Under the pieces are notes generated by a model, which had not been told where the DNA came from, did no database searches, and saw only the letters and a list, made by a program, of their open reading frames with translations. This document shows, piece after piece, positions 23,758 to 31,746 of a stretch of DNA of 32,659 nucleotides. Source of the stretch: Flavobacteriaceae bacterium (GTDB lineage Bacteria > Bacteroidota > Bacteroidia > Flavobacteriales > Flavobacteriaceae); assembly GCA_002707745.1 (NCBI GenBank), contig PANU01000045.1:1-32659 (forward strand). The letters run 5' to 3'. A program made the translations under genes and the position numbers. Numbering within the stretch: position 1 is the stretch's first letter; each line of letters opens with the position of its first letter.

Positions 23758-24879
23758 TTACCAGCTCACAACCCCTCCCTTATCGTCGCTTTGGTCGCTC
23801 CCTATAATAAAATTGCATCCTGGCGGACGAATACGAAATTGATTTCCTAAATTTTTGTAATTCCGCATCACTTTAAATATTTGAGTGTATGGTATATATT
23901 CGGCATCAAAAACAATTAAAGTATTGCGAACATTTCCATTCTGAAAAACACTTTTTGAAACCGATTTTAATGGTTGTTCAAGTACTGCTGAAAGTTCCTT
24001 TAACATCGAAAAATTATCTGTAACCACAATAGCTTCGATAGGTGTCACAAATTTAGTTTTGCCTTTTGAAATATTTTTGGTTTTTAATAGTCTGGCAAGT
24101 TTCACTCCTACTTTAACTGAAGTATTTAGCAAACCATTTGATGTGAAGTGTTTTTTATAAAAAATTTGCATTGCTCCATAAAAGCGTTGTAAATACGCAG
24201 CATCTTTTTGTGTGCTTTCTCCTTTATAATGGAGGGTTTCAGCATTTCCAAAGTAATAGTTCTCAAAGCCTGCCTGTGTTATTTTATACGATAAATCTAT
24301 ATCTTCCCCGTACATAAAATAATCTTCATCAAAACCATGTACCTGGGTATAGGTACTTCGCTTTAAAAACATAAAAGCACCCACTAAAACAGCAACGGCA
24401 CCTTCATGTTCTTCAGCAATAGTTGTAGCGTAGTATTTTTTTGTAAAGCCCAGTAATTTTAACAAAGAGGCTTTTGGTGTAGGGAGATTTCGTTTGCTTT
24501 CGGGTAAAAAATTTCCTGTACCATCCAACAAATAAATTCCCATTGCTCCTAAGTTGGGAAGCGATTCAGCTTTTTGAAAACACTTTAAAAAAGTATCTTC
24601 GGCTACTGCAGTATCTGGATTTAAAATGCAAAGATATTCACCTTTTGCAATGGCCACAGCTTGATTATTGGCTTTACTAAACCCTACATTTTCTTTATTT
24701 TCAATGAGTGTAATTTCTGGAAACTCCCGCTTTACCATGGCACAGCTATCATCTGCCGAGGCGTTATCTATTACTATAATTTCAGCATCTATATTCCCTA
24801 TGGCACGCTGTACACTAATAATACACTGCTTTAAAAAAAAACATACATTGTAATTTAAAATTACTACGGAAAGCTTCAC
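23758..24879 (-). CDS. GT2 family glycosyltransferase with C-terminal extension
   Basis: 373 residues from a GTG start at 24879, 5 bp after the recR stop. The GT-A fold has MKLSVVILNYN, VIDNASADD (36-44), NVGFSKANNQA, LNPDT (86-90, the DxD-like site) and FMYGEDIDLSYKI (188-200, ED motif), typical of rhamnosyltransferase-like GT2 enzymes. Residues about 279-373 (TPIEAIVVTDNFSML to RIRPPGCNFIIGSDQSDDKG) form an added alpha/beta domain not part of the standard GT2 module. It is probably involved in cell-surface glycan synthesis. It has no transmembrane helices. It is co-transcribed with recR by spacing. Confidence 0.9.
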   Translation of the reverse strand: MKLSVVILNYNVCFFLKQCIISVQRAIGNIDAEIIVIDNASADDSCAMVKREFPEITLIENKENVGFSKANNQAVAIAKGEYLCILNPDTAVAEDTFLKCFQKAESLPNLGAMGIYLLDGTGNFLPESKRNLPTPKASLLKLLGFTKKYYATTIAEEHEGAVAVLVGAFMFLKRSTYTQVHGFDEDYFMYGEDIDLSYKITQAGFENYYFGNAETLHYKGESTQKDAAYLQRFYGAMQIFYKKHFTSNGLLNTSVKVGVKLARLLKTKNISKGKTKFVTPIEAIVVTDNFSMLKELSAVLEQPLKSVSKSVFQNGNVRNTLIVFDAEYIPYTQIFKVMRNYKNLGNQFRIRPPGCNFIIGSDQSDDKGGVVSW

Positions 24880-24884
24880 AGGCG

Positions 24885-25502
24885 TTAGTTTTTTAGAGAA
24901 TTTTCGAAAGGTACGCGGTGTAAGATACTTCTTCCCAGGGTTATTTCGTCTGCATATTCCAGTTCATCACCAACCGAAATACCTCTTGCAATAGTGGTAG
25001 TTGTAATGTTGTATTTTTCAATTTGCTTAAAAATATAGAAGTTGGTAGTATCGCCCTCCATAGTAGAACTTAATGCAAAAATGAGTTCCTCTACCCTACC
25101 TTCTTTTACTTTTTCGGTCAAAGAGTGAATAGTTAATTCGCCTGGACCGATACCGTCCATAGGTGAAATTTTCCCTCCCAACACATGGTAATGCCCTCTA
25201 AACTGGCTGGTATTTTCTATAGCCATCACATCGCGGATGTCTTCCACAACACAAACGATGGTCTGGTTACGGTTTGGGTTGGCACATATTTCGCATAGAG
25301 TCGTATCGGAAATATTATGGCAGTTCTTACAAAAATTAATGGCCTCCCGCATATTTTTAAGGCTTTCTGCCAGCAAGGTGGTTTGTTGCTTCGGTTGTTT
25401 TAATAAATGTAACACCAGACGCAGTGCCGTTCGTTTTCCAATTCCGGGGAGCTGGGACATTTCATTTACGGCATTTTCCAATAATTTTGAAGAGAATTCC
25501 AT
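24885..25502 (-). CDS. recR: Recombination mediator protein RecR
   Basis: 205 residues, the usual RecR length. It has a helix-hairpin-helix ([18 protein letters not shown], 17-34), a four-Cys zinc finger (Cys58, Cys61, Cys70, Cys73 in [16 protein letters not shown]) and a Toprim domain (about 80-175) with [14 protein letters not shown]. With RecO it loads RecA on gapped DNA. GT2 follows 5 bp downstream. A terminator for the upstream T9SS gene lies between them and recR, so recR likely has its own promoter, which I could not pin down. Confidence 0.97.
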   Translation of the reverse strand: MEFSSKLLENAVNEMSQLPGIGKRTALRLVLHLLKQPKQQTTLLAESLKNMREAINFCKNCHNISDTTLCEICANPNRNQTIVCVVEDIRDVMAIENTSQFRGHYHVLGGKISPMDGIGPGELTIHSLTEKVKEGRVEELIFALSSTMEGDTTNFYIFKQIEKYNITTTTIARGISVGDELEYADEITLGRSILHRVPFENSLKN

Positions 25503-25514
25503 TGGGCGTGAAGA

Positions 25515-25557
25515 TAAAAAAAATGCTTCAAAAATGAGGACTCACTCCCGAAGCATT
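25515..25557 (-). terminator. Terminator after the T9SS propeller gene
   Basis: AATGCTTC (25522-25529) pairs with GAAGCATT (25550-25557). An inner TGAG/CTCA pair lies in the loop. On the minus strand the stem is followed by a run of eight or nine T. It lies between the propeller stop at 25577 and the recR start at 25502. Confidence 0.85.
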
Positions 25558-25576
25558 ATAAACCATTTTTAATACT

Positions 25577-28069
25577 TTATTTTTTAAGGAGTTTTTTGGT
25601 TATAGTTCCGTTTTCAGCATTAAAACGCACAAAATAAACACCGGCATGCAAGGTGGAAATATCTAAACGTATGTTTTCTGCAATTTCGACATCTCTTTTA
25701 AAAAGCACTAATTTTCCAGTAGCGTCGTATATTTTAATGGCGGTTTGTAAAGGCGAAGCTGTTTTAATACGTACGTGTGTAGTTGCTGGATTTGGGTACA
25801 ACGTTAATGTTTCAGCAAAAATAGTACTGGGGGTCCCTAAAATTTCCGAAGCTTCAGCTGTAGGCGAAACCCAAAGGCCACGTCCGTAACTTCCTGCGTA
25901 AATTTCATTGTTTATGGTGTGTATTTCCAATTCGTTAATAATAACATTCGGTAAATTATTACTAAAAGGCTGCCATTCTGTATGTCCGTTGTCTATATAG
26001 TAAATCCCATAATCCATCCCTACATACAAACCATCCTGTCCGTTATCATGCCACACGACTGTGAGTGCACTAAAATCTGGCAGATTAAACCTGTAATCTT
26101 CCCAGGTTTCACCTCCATTGCTAGAAACTTTAACTTTTTTTGTAGTAGTAAGGGCTACGGCAATTTTATCAGGATTGGTGGGGTGTATGGCTATTTCATT
26201 TATAATTCCTCCTGGGTTCGTACAATTTTCCCAGGCAGTAGCACCTCCATTTTCAGTTTTATAAAGCCACCCACCCCTGGCAGCATACATAATCTGGTTG
26301 TTTGACGGGGCTATTTTTAAATGATTGAGATTGTCTCCAAAATCCTGGCTAATGGCAGTCCAGGTATTGCCTTTATTGGCAGACCTGTATACGCGCTCAT
26401 ATCCTGAGTAAATTACGTTGGTTTGACTAGGGTCTTGCTCAAATGGAGTTACCCAATTTCCAGAACCCGGGTTATTAAGTCCTATAAGGTTTGTGGCAGC
26501 ATCTTCGGTTCTGTATGCACCTCCATATTGCACCATCCCGTACATAATCTCGGGGTTATCTTTGTCTACAAAGCCTTCCATCCCGTCGGCTCCAATCCAA
26601 TCTATCCAGCCAGTTGCTTCGGTATAAAATGAAGTTCCGTTATCCTGGCTGCCACCCGTCACGGTTACCAGAGGCGTTTGCGAGATCCCGATTTTGTAAA
26701 ATTGTCTTATTCCGACACCTTCTGTAATATCTTCGTAATAATCTGCAGTGACATTTGCGGTGTTTTCAGCTTTAAAAATCCCTCCATCTGTACCAGCAAA
26801 TAAGGTTTCTCCATTAAACAATAACAAATCCACATCGGCATGACAATAACCAATACCCGCATTAGCAGCTGCTCCAGGCACCCAGTCTGCTGTGCAGGAA
26901 AAACTTACGCCTCCATCTGTTGAGCGCCAGGTAAGTACGCCTGCAATATGTACCTCATCGGCATTGGTTGGATGTACAGCTATATCCATATCCCGGGGTG
27001 CTTGTCCGCCAGATTCAAATCCTGCTGTGTCATACCCAAAATAGTTTCTCCCGGCATGGTCCAGCTCGGTGAATGTTACCCCACTATCTTCAGAAACGTA
27101 CAAAGCCCCAAAAGAACCTTCAAGGGCAGAAAGCACATACACTCTATTTTCATTTGCAGGGGAGACACCAATCATTTTTGGTCCCTCCTGAAGTCCTAAA
27201 GCTGTTGTAAAGTTGGTACCTCCGTCTGTTGAGACATGGAACCCTAAGCCAGAAATATATACCACATCTGTATTGCCTGGTTTAAACTCTACATCGTACG
27301 CATTGCTATCCAATTCCATATCATTCCAGGTATCACCTCCATCTACAGATTTATAAACTCCTGCATTTTGTGAGCAGGCGAATATTATGTCCGGGTTTTC
27401 CGGATTTAATACAATTTTTATTATCTGGGAGTCGCTCACATCTGCTATTTGTGACCAGGTTCCTCCTGCATCTGTAGATTTAAATATAAGTCCGCTGGAA
27501 GAACCAAAATAATAAGTATTGCTATTTGCCGGGTCTATTGTTACTGCAAATACTCTTAGGTTGGTGAACGTATCGCCCAAAGGGATCCAGGTTTGTCCTC
27601 CGTCTAGTGTTTTCCATACCCCTCCTGTATTGGCGCCTATAATTATATGATCTTCATTATTTTGATCTATTGCTATTCCTGTTATGCGACCTACTCCGGG
27701 ATTCCAGCTAGTAGTGGCATTTTTTGCTAAGGGGCCTAATTCCTGCCAGTTATCATTTAGTGGTTGGCGACTACCGGCTGTTTGATTCAGGTATTGATTG
27801 TATTGCTGAAGTTCTTCAAGATTTTCTGAAATAGTAGCCACATAGCCATTCTCGTTTTTAAGGCGGTTTGCCATGTACTCCCAACGTTTAAATTGTTTAT
27901 AGCCGGTACCACGCCCTTTGTCTTTTCCTTCAAAATAAGCTTCTGCCTCCTGCACAACTTCGGCAACTGGAAACGTGCCGGCATCAATCATTTCAAGATA
28001 TTGCTGTGCCTGGGTATTCTGAACAAAAACAATTAAAAAAACGAACGAGAGGAGTTGTAAATTCTTCAT
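25577..28069 (-). CDS. T9SS-exported BNR/sortilin-like propeller protein
   Basis: 830 residues with signal peptide MKNLQLLSFVFLIVFVQNTQAQ. The body is built of BNR/Asp-box repeats, as in VPS10/sortilin-like and glycosyl hydrolase propellers: DGGQTWIPLG, TDAGGTWSQI, DGGDTWNDME, NKGNTWTAIS, NGGETWEDYR and others, enough for one or two large propellers. The C-terminus (about 755-830) is a type A T9SS sorting domain: LYPNPATTHVRIKT, KIYDATGKLVL, LDISTLHAGVYFVRF, ending TKKLLKK. It should cross the outer membrane and be attached to or released from the cell. Proteins of this type often bind or digest proteins or glycans; no catalytic residues are identifiable. Confidence 0.9.
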   Translation of the reverse strand: MKNLQLLSFVFLIVFVQNTQAQQYLEMIDAGTFPVAEVVQEAEAYFEGKDKGRGTGYKQFKRWEYMANRLKNENGYVATISENLEELQQYNQYLNQTAGSRQPLNDNWQELGPLAKNATTSWNPGVGRITGIAIDQNNEDHIIIGANTGGVWKTLDGGQTWIPLGDTFTNLRVFAVTIDPANSNTYYFGSSSGLIFKSTDAGGTWSQIADVSDSQIIKIVLNPENPDIIFACSQNAGVYKSVDGGDTWNDMELDSNAYDVEFKPGNTDVVYISGLGFHVSTDGGTNFTTALGLQEGPKMIGVSPANENRVYVLSALEGSFGALYVSEDSGVTFTELDHAGRNYFGYDTAGFESGGQAPRDMDIAVHPTNADEVHIAGVLTWRSTDGGVSFSCTADWVPGAAANAGIGYCHADVDLLLFNGETLFAGTDGGIFKAENTANVTADYYEDITEGVGIRQFYKIGISQTPLVTVTGGSQDNGTSFYTEATGWIDWIGADGMEGFVDKDNPEIMYGMVQYGGAYRTEDAATNLIGLNNPGSGNWVTPFEQDPSQTNVIYSGYERVYRSANKGNTWTAISQDFGDNLNHLKIAPSNNQIMYAARGGWLYKTENGGATAWENCTNPGGIINEIAIHPTNPDKIAVALTTTKKVKVSSNGGETWEDYRFNLPDFSALTVVWHDNGQDGLYVGMDYGIYYIDNGHTEWQPFSNNLPNVIINELEIHTINNEIYAGSYGRGLWVSPTAEASEILGTPSTIFAETLTLYPNPATTHVRIKTASPLQTAIKIYDATGKLVLFKRDVEIAENIRLDISTLHAGVYFVRFNAENGTITKKLLKK

Positions 28070-28108
28070 ATATATTTTTCTAGTAAAAAACTAATTTTCA
28101 AACGGTTC

Positions 28109-28116
28109 CAAAAGTA
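28109..28116 (-). promoter_or_regulatory. -7 promoter box TACTTTTG of the T9SS propeller gene
   Basis: Minus strand TACTTTTG matches TAnnTTTG and lies 39 bp upstream of the ATG at 28069. The nearest TTG (28142-28144) is 25 bp away, which is longer than usual, so only the -7 is claimed. Confidence 0.4.
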
Positions 28117-28183
28117 TTAAAAAATAAAATGCTTAAGCGCACAAACTTTGTACTTTTACACGCAACACTAAGTGCTTTAAACT

Positions 28184-29632
28184 ATGCAACCCTTACACAT
28201 ACTACTTTTAATTGGCAGTTATTTTGGCGTTTTATTGCTTATTTCTTTTTTAACCAACCGTGGGGGAAGTAATGCAGATTTCTTTAAGGCAGGAAAACAA
28301 TCCCCCTGGTATCTGGTAGCCTTTGGAATGATTGGTGCCTCGTTAAGTGGCGTTACTTTTATCTCGGTTCCGGGATGGGTGGAGGCTTCAAAATTCAGTT
28401 ATTTTCAGGTTGTTTTGGGATATACTGTGGGATATGCCGTAATTGGAACCGTGCTATTACCCTTATATTATCGATTAAATCTCACTTCCATATACACCTA
28501 TCTGGAGGGACGGTTTGGGCGTAGTTCTTATAAAACAGGGGCTTCCTTTTTCTTATTATCCAGAATTGTAGGAGCAAGTTTTAGATTGTATCTGGTTGCT
28601 ATTGTATTACAAAGCCTGGTATTTGATAGTATGGATTTCCCTTTTTGGGCAACAGTGGCTATTACTATTGTGTTAATTTGGTTGTATACTTTTAAAAGCG
28701 GGATTAAAACCATTGTCTGGACAGATACCCTGCAAACACTTTTTATGCTAATTGCTGTGGGTGTTGCTATATACTATGTTTCCACCAATCTGGGGATTGA
28801 TGGAAGCGGGCTTTTTACTTTTATTGCTGAAAGCGACATGTCCCAAATTTTCTTTTTTGACGATTGGAAAAGCGGCGACCATTTTGTGAAGCAATTTTTA
28901 AGCGGGGCTTTTATTGCCATCGTAATGACAGGTCTGGATCAGGACATGATGCAAAAAAATCTTACCTGCCGAAACCTAAAAGACGCCCAAAAAAATATGT
29001 TCTGGTTTACCATAGTGCTTACTATTGTAAACTTTGTGTTTTTGGCACTCGGGGTACTATTAACAGTGTATGCACAACAAAACGGCATAGACGCCCACAA
29101 AGACCTATTGTTTCCAACCATCGCCACGCAAAGCGGATTGGGGATTGGGATTGCTGTTTTCTTTTTACTCGGACTTATTGCGGCAGCCTATAGCAGTGCC
29201 GATAGTGCTTTAACAGCACTTACTACCTCCTTTAGCATAGACATTCTGGAAATTGAAAAAAAATATGACGAGGCAAAACAGGTAGTCATTAGAAAACGAA
29301 TTCACATCCTTATGTCGCTGGTACTTATGGCAGTAATTATTATTTTCAATTATTTAATTGGCGATGCATCAGTAATTGCGAAGGTATTTACTTTTGCGGG
29401 GTATACCTATGGCCCGTTGTTAGGCTTGTACGCCTTTGGCTTGTTTACTAATTGGCAGGTAAAAGATAGTTATGTTCCTATAGTAGCTGTTTTAACACCC
29501 TTTCTAGGATACGCTATCGATTATTTTAGCAGTGTTTGGTTTGGGTTCGAGTTTAAATTTTTCATATTAGTGCTTAACGGTACCCTCACTTTTTTAGGAT
29601 TGCTAATATTGATCCGTACTCAGAAGGACTAA
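28184..29632 (+). CDS. Sodium:solute symporter (SSS family)
   Basis: 482 residues with about 13 predicted transmembrane helices and LeuT-like organisation. The region NADFFKAGKQSPWYLVAFG then GASLSGVTFISVPGW (about residues 30-63) is the characteristic first-helix sodium-site segment of the family. LSGAFIAIVMTGLDQDMMQKN (about 239-259) and GLIAAAYSSADSALTALTTS (about 333-352) are further family motifs; the latter Ser pair contributes to the second sodium site. The substrate cannot be inferred. Its 3' end overlaps the convergent CoA-binding gene by 30 bp. Confidence 0.94.
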   Translation: MQPLHILLLIGSYFGVLLLISFLTNRGGSNADFFKAGKQSPWYLVAFGMIGASLSGVTFISVPGWVEASKFSYFQVVLGYTVGYAVIGTVLLPLYYRLNLTSIYTYLEGRFGRSSYKTGASFFLLSRIVGASFRLYLVAIVLQSLVFDSMDFPFWATVAITIVLIWLYTFKSGIKTIVWTDTLQTLFMLIAVGVAIYYVSTNLGIDGSGLFTFIAESDMSQIFFFDDWKSGDHFVKQFLSGAFIAIVMTGLDQDMMQKNLTCRNLKDAQKNMFWFTIVLTIVNFVFLALGVLLTVYAQQNGIDAHKDLLFPTIATQSGLGIGIAVFFLLGLIAAAYSSADSALTALTTSFSIDILEIEKKYDEAKQVVIRKRIHILMSLVLMAVIIIFNYLIGDASVIAKVFTFAGYTYGPLLGLYAFGLFTNWQVKDSYVPIVAVLTPFLGYAIDYFSSVWFGFEFKFFILVLNGTLTFLGLLILIRTQKD

Positions 29633-29962
29633 GATACACGCCACTTCCACTTCAATATTTTTTTGCTGAAGCAGTTGATAGAACGTTGGATTTTCAGTTC
29701 CGGGGTTAAAGATGACGCGCTTAGGGTTTAAAGAAATGATATAATCGTAATATTCTTCCTGCCGTTGCGCATTTAAATATAAGGTTACGGTATGGATGTT
29801 TTCAAAAGGTATTTTTTCTGTAGAAATTTCAACCCCTGCAACAATCCCTTTACGTAAACCAATGGCTTCAACCTCCTGTTTGTACGCAACTAATCTATGT
29901 ATAGCAAGATTTGAATATCTGTTGGGCTTTAGGCTTGCGCCTAGTACTAATGTCTTTTTCAT
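29603..29962 (-). CDS. CoA-binding domain protein (YccU-like)
   Basis: 119 residues from ATG 29962, MKKTLVLGASLKPNRYSNLA, the standard start of this small Rossmann family. An in-frame ATG at 29977 would add five residues (MKFRV) and is less likely. The central strands end in RVIFNPGTENP (about 84-94), a family signature. These proteins bind CoA; the physiological role is unclear. It overlaps the end of the symporter gene by 30 bp, tail to tail. Confidence 0.88.
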   Translation of the reverse strand: MKKTLVLGASLKPNRYSNLAIHRLVAYKQEVEAIGLRKGIVAGVEISTEKIPFENIHTVTLYLNAQRQEEYYDYIISLNPKRVIFNPGTENPTFYQLLQQKNIEVEVACILVLLSTDQY

Positions 29963-30141
29963 AACTCTAAATTTCATGAATTTTTTGCTATTAAAAAGGT
30001 TATTAAAGCCAAAAGAATGTTAAAAAGAAAAACTACTGTAACAATATGGAACTGCCCCCGTCTATATAGTAGAAATATTTCAAGTTTTTGTTGTGAAAAA
30101 TTTTACGTTGATGGTTAGTGTTAATAATAGCAACAAAAGCG

Positions 30142-30171
30142 AAAACCCGGGGTTCTAGATCCCGGGTTTTT
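30142..30171 (+). terminator. Strong terminator-like hairpin
   Basis: AAAACCCGGG (30142-30151) pairs perfectly with CCCGGGTTTT (30161-30170) around a 9-nt loop, and T continues to 30171. It is a perfect 10-bp GC-rich stem. No upstream plus-strand gene needs it, which suggests a short unannotated transcript between about 29980 and 30170. Confidence 0.75.
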
Positions 30172-30317
30172 ATTTAAAAATTGCTACTGAAAAGTTAAAT
30201 TCCCGATCGTTTTGAAACCTTTGGCACAATTTTTCGTCAATAGAAATAGAAAACCTTACCTAAACATTTGTAAATTATTTGAATTAGCCTTTAAAAATTT
30301 AGAAACTTGTAGGTTAC

Positions 30318-30351
30318 AACCTTTCACCCTTTGGGCTGGAAGGTTTTTTTT
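30318..30351 (+). terminator. Terminator-like hairpin with eight-T tail
   Basis: AACCTT (30318-30323) pairs with AAGGTT (30340-30345); the stem extends inward through G-U, C-G and A-T pairs with one mismatch to CC/GG. It is followed by T at 30344-30351. It is oriented as a plus-strand terminator. Confidence 0.65.
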
Positions 30352-30358
30352 ATGAAAT

Positions 30359-30381
30359 ATACCCCGTACTGGGTATTTTTT
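30359..30381 (+). terminator. Small terminator-like hairpin
   Basis: ATACCC (30359-30364) pairs with GGGTAT (30371-30376) around CGTACT, followed by T to 30381. It starts 8 bp after the preceding hairpin and could be a back-up terminator. Confidence 0.6.
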
Positions 30382-30453
30382 ATAGCCGCCCCATCCTTTA
30401 CATTTGGCACAGAAAAACCACTAAACTAGAATTGAGGAGTTTTTAGTTTATGA

Positions 30454-30485
30454 AAAGGGTCGTATTTGGGGAAATGCGGCTCTTT
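30454..30485 (+). other. 14-bp stem with GGGG loop
   Basis: 30454-30467 pairs fully with 30472-30485 as plus-strand RNA when three G-U pairs are allowed. The minus-strand copy would have A-C mismatches, so the plus strand is the better RNA. An ATTTTTA run follows. It sits 53 bp beyond the fabH stop, so service as a fabH terminator on the minus strand is possible but structurally weaker. Confidence 0.55.
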
Positions 30486-30538
30486 ATTTTTAAAACAGTA
30501 CTAGTATACACATTAGTTTGTTTTGGCAACTGGGATTT

Positions 30539-31543
30539 TTACCACCTCATTATCACGCTCCCCCACGTAAATCCACTTCCAAAAGCAGCCAATACTACCA
30601 GGTCGCCTTCTTTTATTTTCCCTTCTTCCCAGGCTTCAGATAAAGCAATAGGGATGGACGCAGCGGTGGTGTTTCCGTATTTCTGAATGTTATTAAACAC
30701 CTGATCATCGCTCAAGCGCATTTTTTTCTGAATAAATTGTGAGATACGTAAATTTGCCTGATGAGGAATAAGCATATCAATGTCTGAAGCTTCCAGGTTA
30801 TTGGCTTTTAAACCTTCGTTAATTACTTCAGCAAAACGTACTACGGCGTGTTTAAATACAAATTGGCCGTCCATATACGGATAGTAAGGTATATCTTCCT
30901 GCGGATTTTTCTCAATAATTTCCGGAACCCAGTATTCGGTGCTTGGACCTTGAAGCGACAACTGGTCTTTATGTTCCCCTTCACTGTGCAAATGGGTAGA
31001 AAGGATCCCGCCTTCGCCTTCATTTCGGGAAACGACAGCGGCTCCTGCCCCATCGCCAAAAATTACCGAAACCCCTCGTCCGCGGGTGGTAAAATCCAGT
31101 CCGCCACTATGATTTTCGGCACCAATTACAAGAATATTTTTGTACATCCCGGTTTTTATAAATTGGTCGGCTACAGACATAGCATATACAAAGCCACTGC
31201 ACTGGTTGCGAACATCCAGTGCAGGAATGGTTCGCATTCCCATTAATTCCTGTACTTGCACGCCACCTCCCGGAAAATACATATCCGGACTTAGCGTCGC
31301 AAACACAATCATATCGATCTCTTTTGGAGATACATTGGCTCGTTCCAACGCAATTTTGGAAGCCTTTACCGCCATTACCGAAGTAGAATTACCATCTCCT
31401 TTTTTAATGTGGCGCCGTTCTTTTATACCTGTTCGTTCCTGGATCCACGCATCATTGGTGTCCATTAGTTTTGAAAGATCGTCGTTAGTAACCACATTTT
31501 CAGGCACGTAATGCCCCAGACCGGTAATTTTTGATGTAAACAT
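30539..31543 (-). CDS. fabH: Beta-ketoacyl-ACP synthase III (FabH)
   Basis: 334 residues. FabH condenses acetyl-CoA or branched acyl-CoA with malonyl-ACP to start fatty acid synthesis. The catalytic triad is visible: Cys115 (RNQCSGFVYAM), His261 (IPHQANLRI) and Asn291 (YGNTTAASIP). The C-terminus ENDs GSGFTWGSVIMRW. Residues about 185-227 form an insertion (SEGEHKDQLSLQGP to YYPYMDGQ) seen in the longer FabH-like subgroup of Bacteroidota. No plsX or rpmF lies beside it, so it may be a second, non-operonic FabH copy. A 6-bp palindrome with a TTTG loop lies just upstream (31571-31586). Confidence 0.94.
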   Translation of the reverse strand: MFTSKITGLGHYVPENVVTNDDLSKLMDTNDAWIQERTGIKERRHIKKGDGNSTSVMAVKASKIALERANVSPKEIDMIVFATLSPDMYFPGGGVQVQELMGMRTIPALDVRNQCSGFVYAMSVADQFIKTGMYKNILVIGAENHSGGLDFTTRGRGVSVIFGDGAGAAVVSRNEGEGGILSTHLHSEGEHKDQLSLQGPSTEYWVPEIIEKNPQEDIPYYPYMDGQFVFKHAVVRFAEVINEGLKANNLEASDIDMLIPHQANLRISQFIQKKMRLSDDQVFNNIQKYGNTTAASIPIALSEAWEEGKIKEGDLVVLAAFGSGFTWGSVIMRW

Positions 31544-31570
31544 AGGTGTTGTTCTAAGAAGTGGGAAAGA

Positions 31571-31626
31571 TACCTATTTGTAGGTATGCGTGGAAATTTT
31601 TTGTAATGTGTTAGTATGCACGCATA
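31571..31626. promoter_or_regulatory. Nested inverted repeats in the fabH / S9 peptidase spacer
   Basis: TACCTA (31571-31576) and TAGGTA (31581-31586) form a palindrome around TTTG. TATGCGTG (31585-31592) is repeated inverted as CACGCATA (31619-31626). A TATCTTTC sequence, near the -7 consensus, overlaps the palindrome at 31565-31572 on the minus strand, so the repeats could be an operator for fabH. There is no direct evidence of binding. Confidence 0.35.
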
Positions 31627-31746
31627 GGAAAAATAAAAGATTTTAATTTTTTAATCGAATTGTACCTTACAAATTTCGATTTTGGTTTCCTCTTATATTT
31701 CTATTTCAACTTGAGAATCCGTATCTTTTCAAAAACTTTATTCCTC

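Larger units (their letters stand above)
29978..30538. other. Gene-free interval rich in hairpins
   Basis: This 561-bp stretch between the CoA-binding gene and fabH holds no convincing gene. It contains four stem-loops, at 30142-30171, 30318-30351, 30359-30381 and 30454-30485. The first three end in plus-strand T runs although no plus-strand gene enters the interval. A 33-codon frame at 30017-30118 is not recognisable. No tRNA cloverleaf is found. Confidence 0.7.

Noticed and set aside
30017-30118. A 33-codon plus-strand frame starting MLKRKTTVTIWNCPRLYSRN
   Set aside because: No recognisable family and no clear promoter; it lies in the hairpin-rich interval and is more likely part of a non-coding RNA or chance.
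30142-30171. The GGTTCTAGATCCC stretch looked like a tRNA T-arm
   Set aside because: The loop lacks the TTCRA pattern and there are no matching acceptor, D or anticodon arms upstream; the perfect stem plus T run is better explained as a terminator.
30220-30240. TTGGCAC sites (also near 20950, 23735 and 30402) as sigma-54 promoters
   Set aside because: The -12 halves do not match TTGC at the right spacing, and the number of TTGGCAC words in the window is close to chance.
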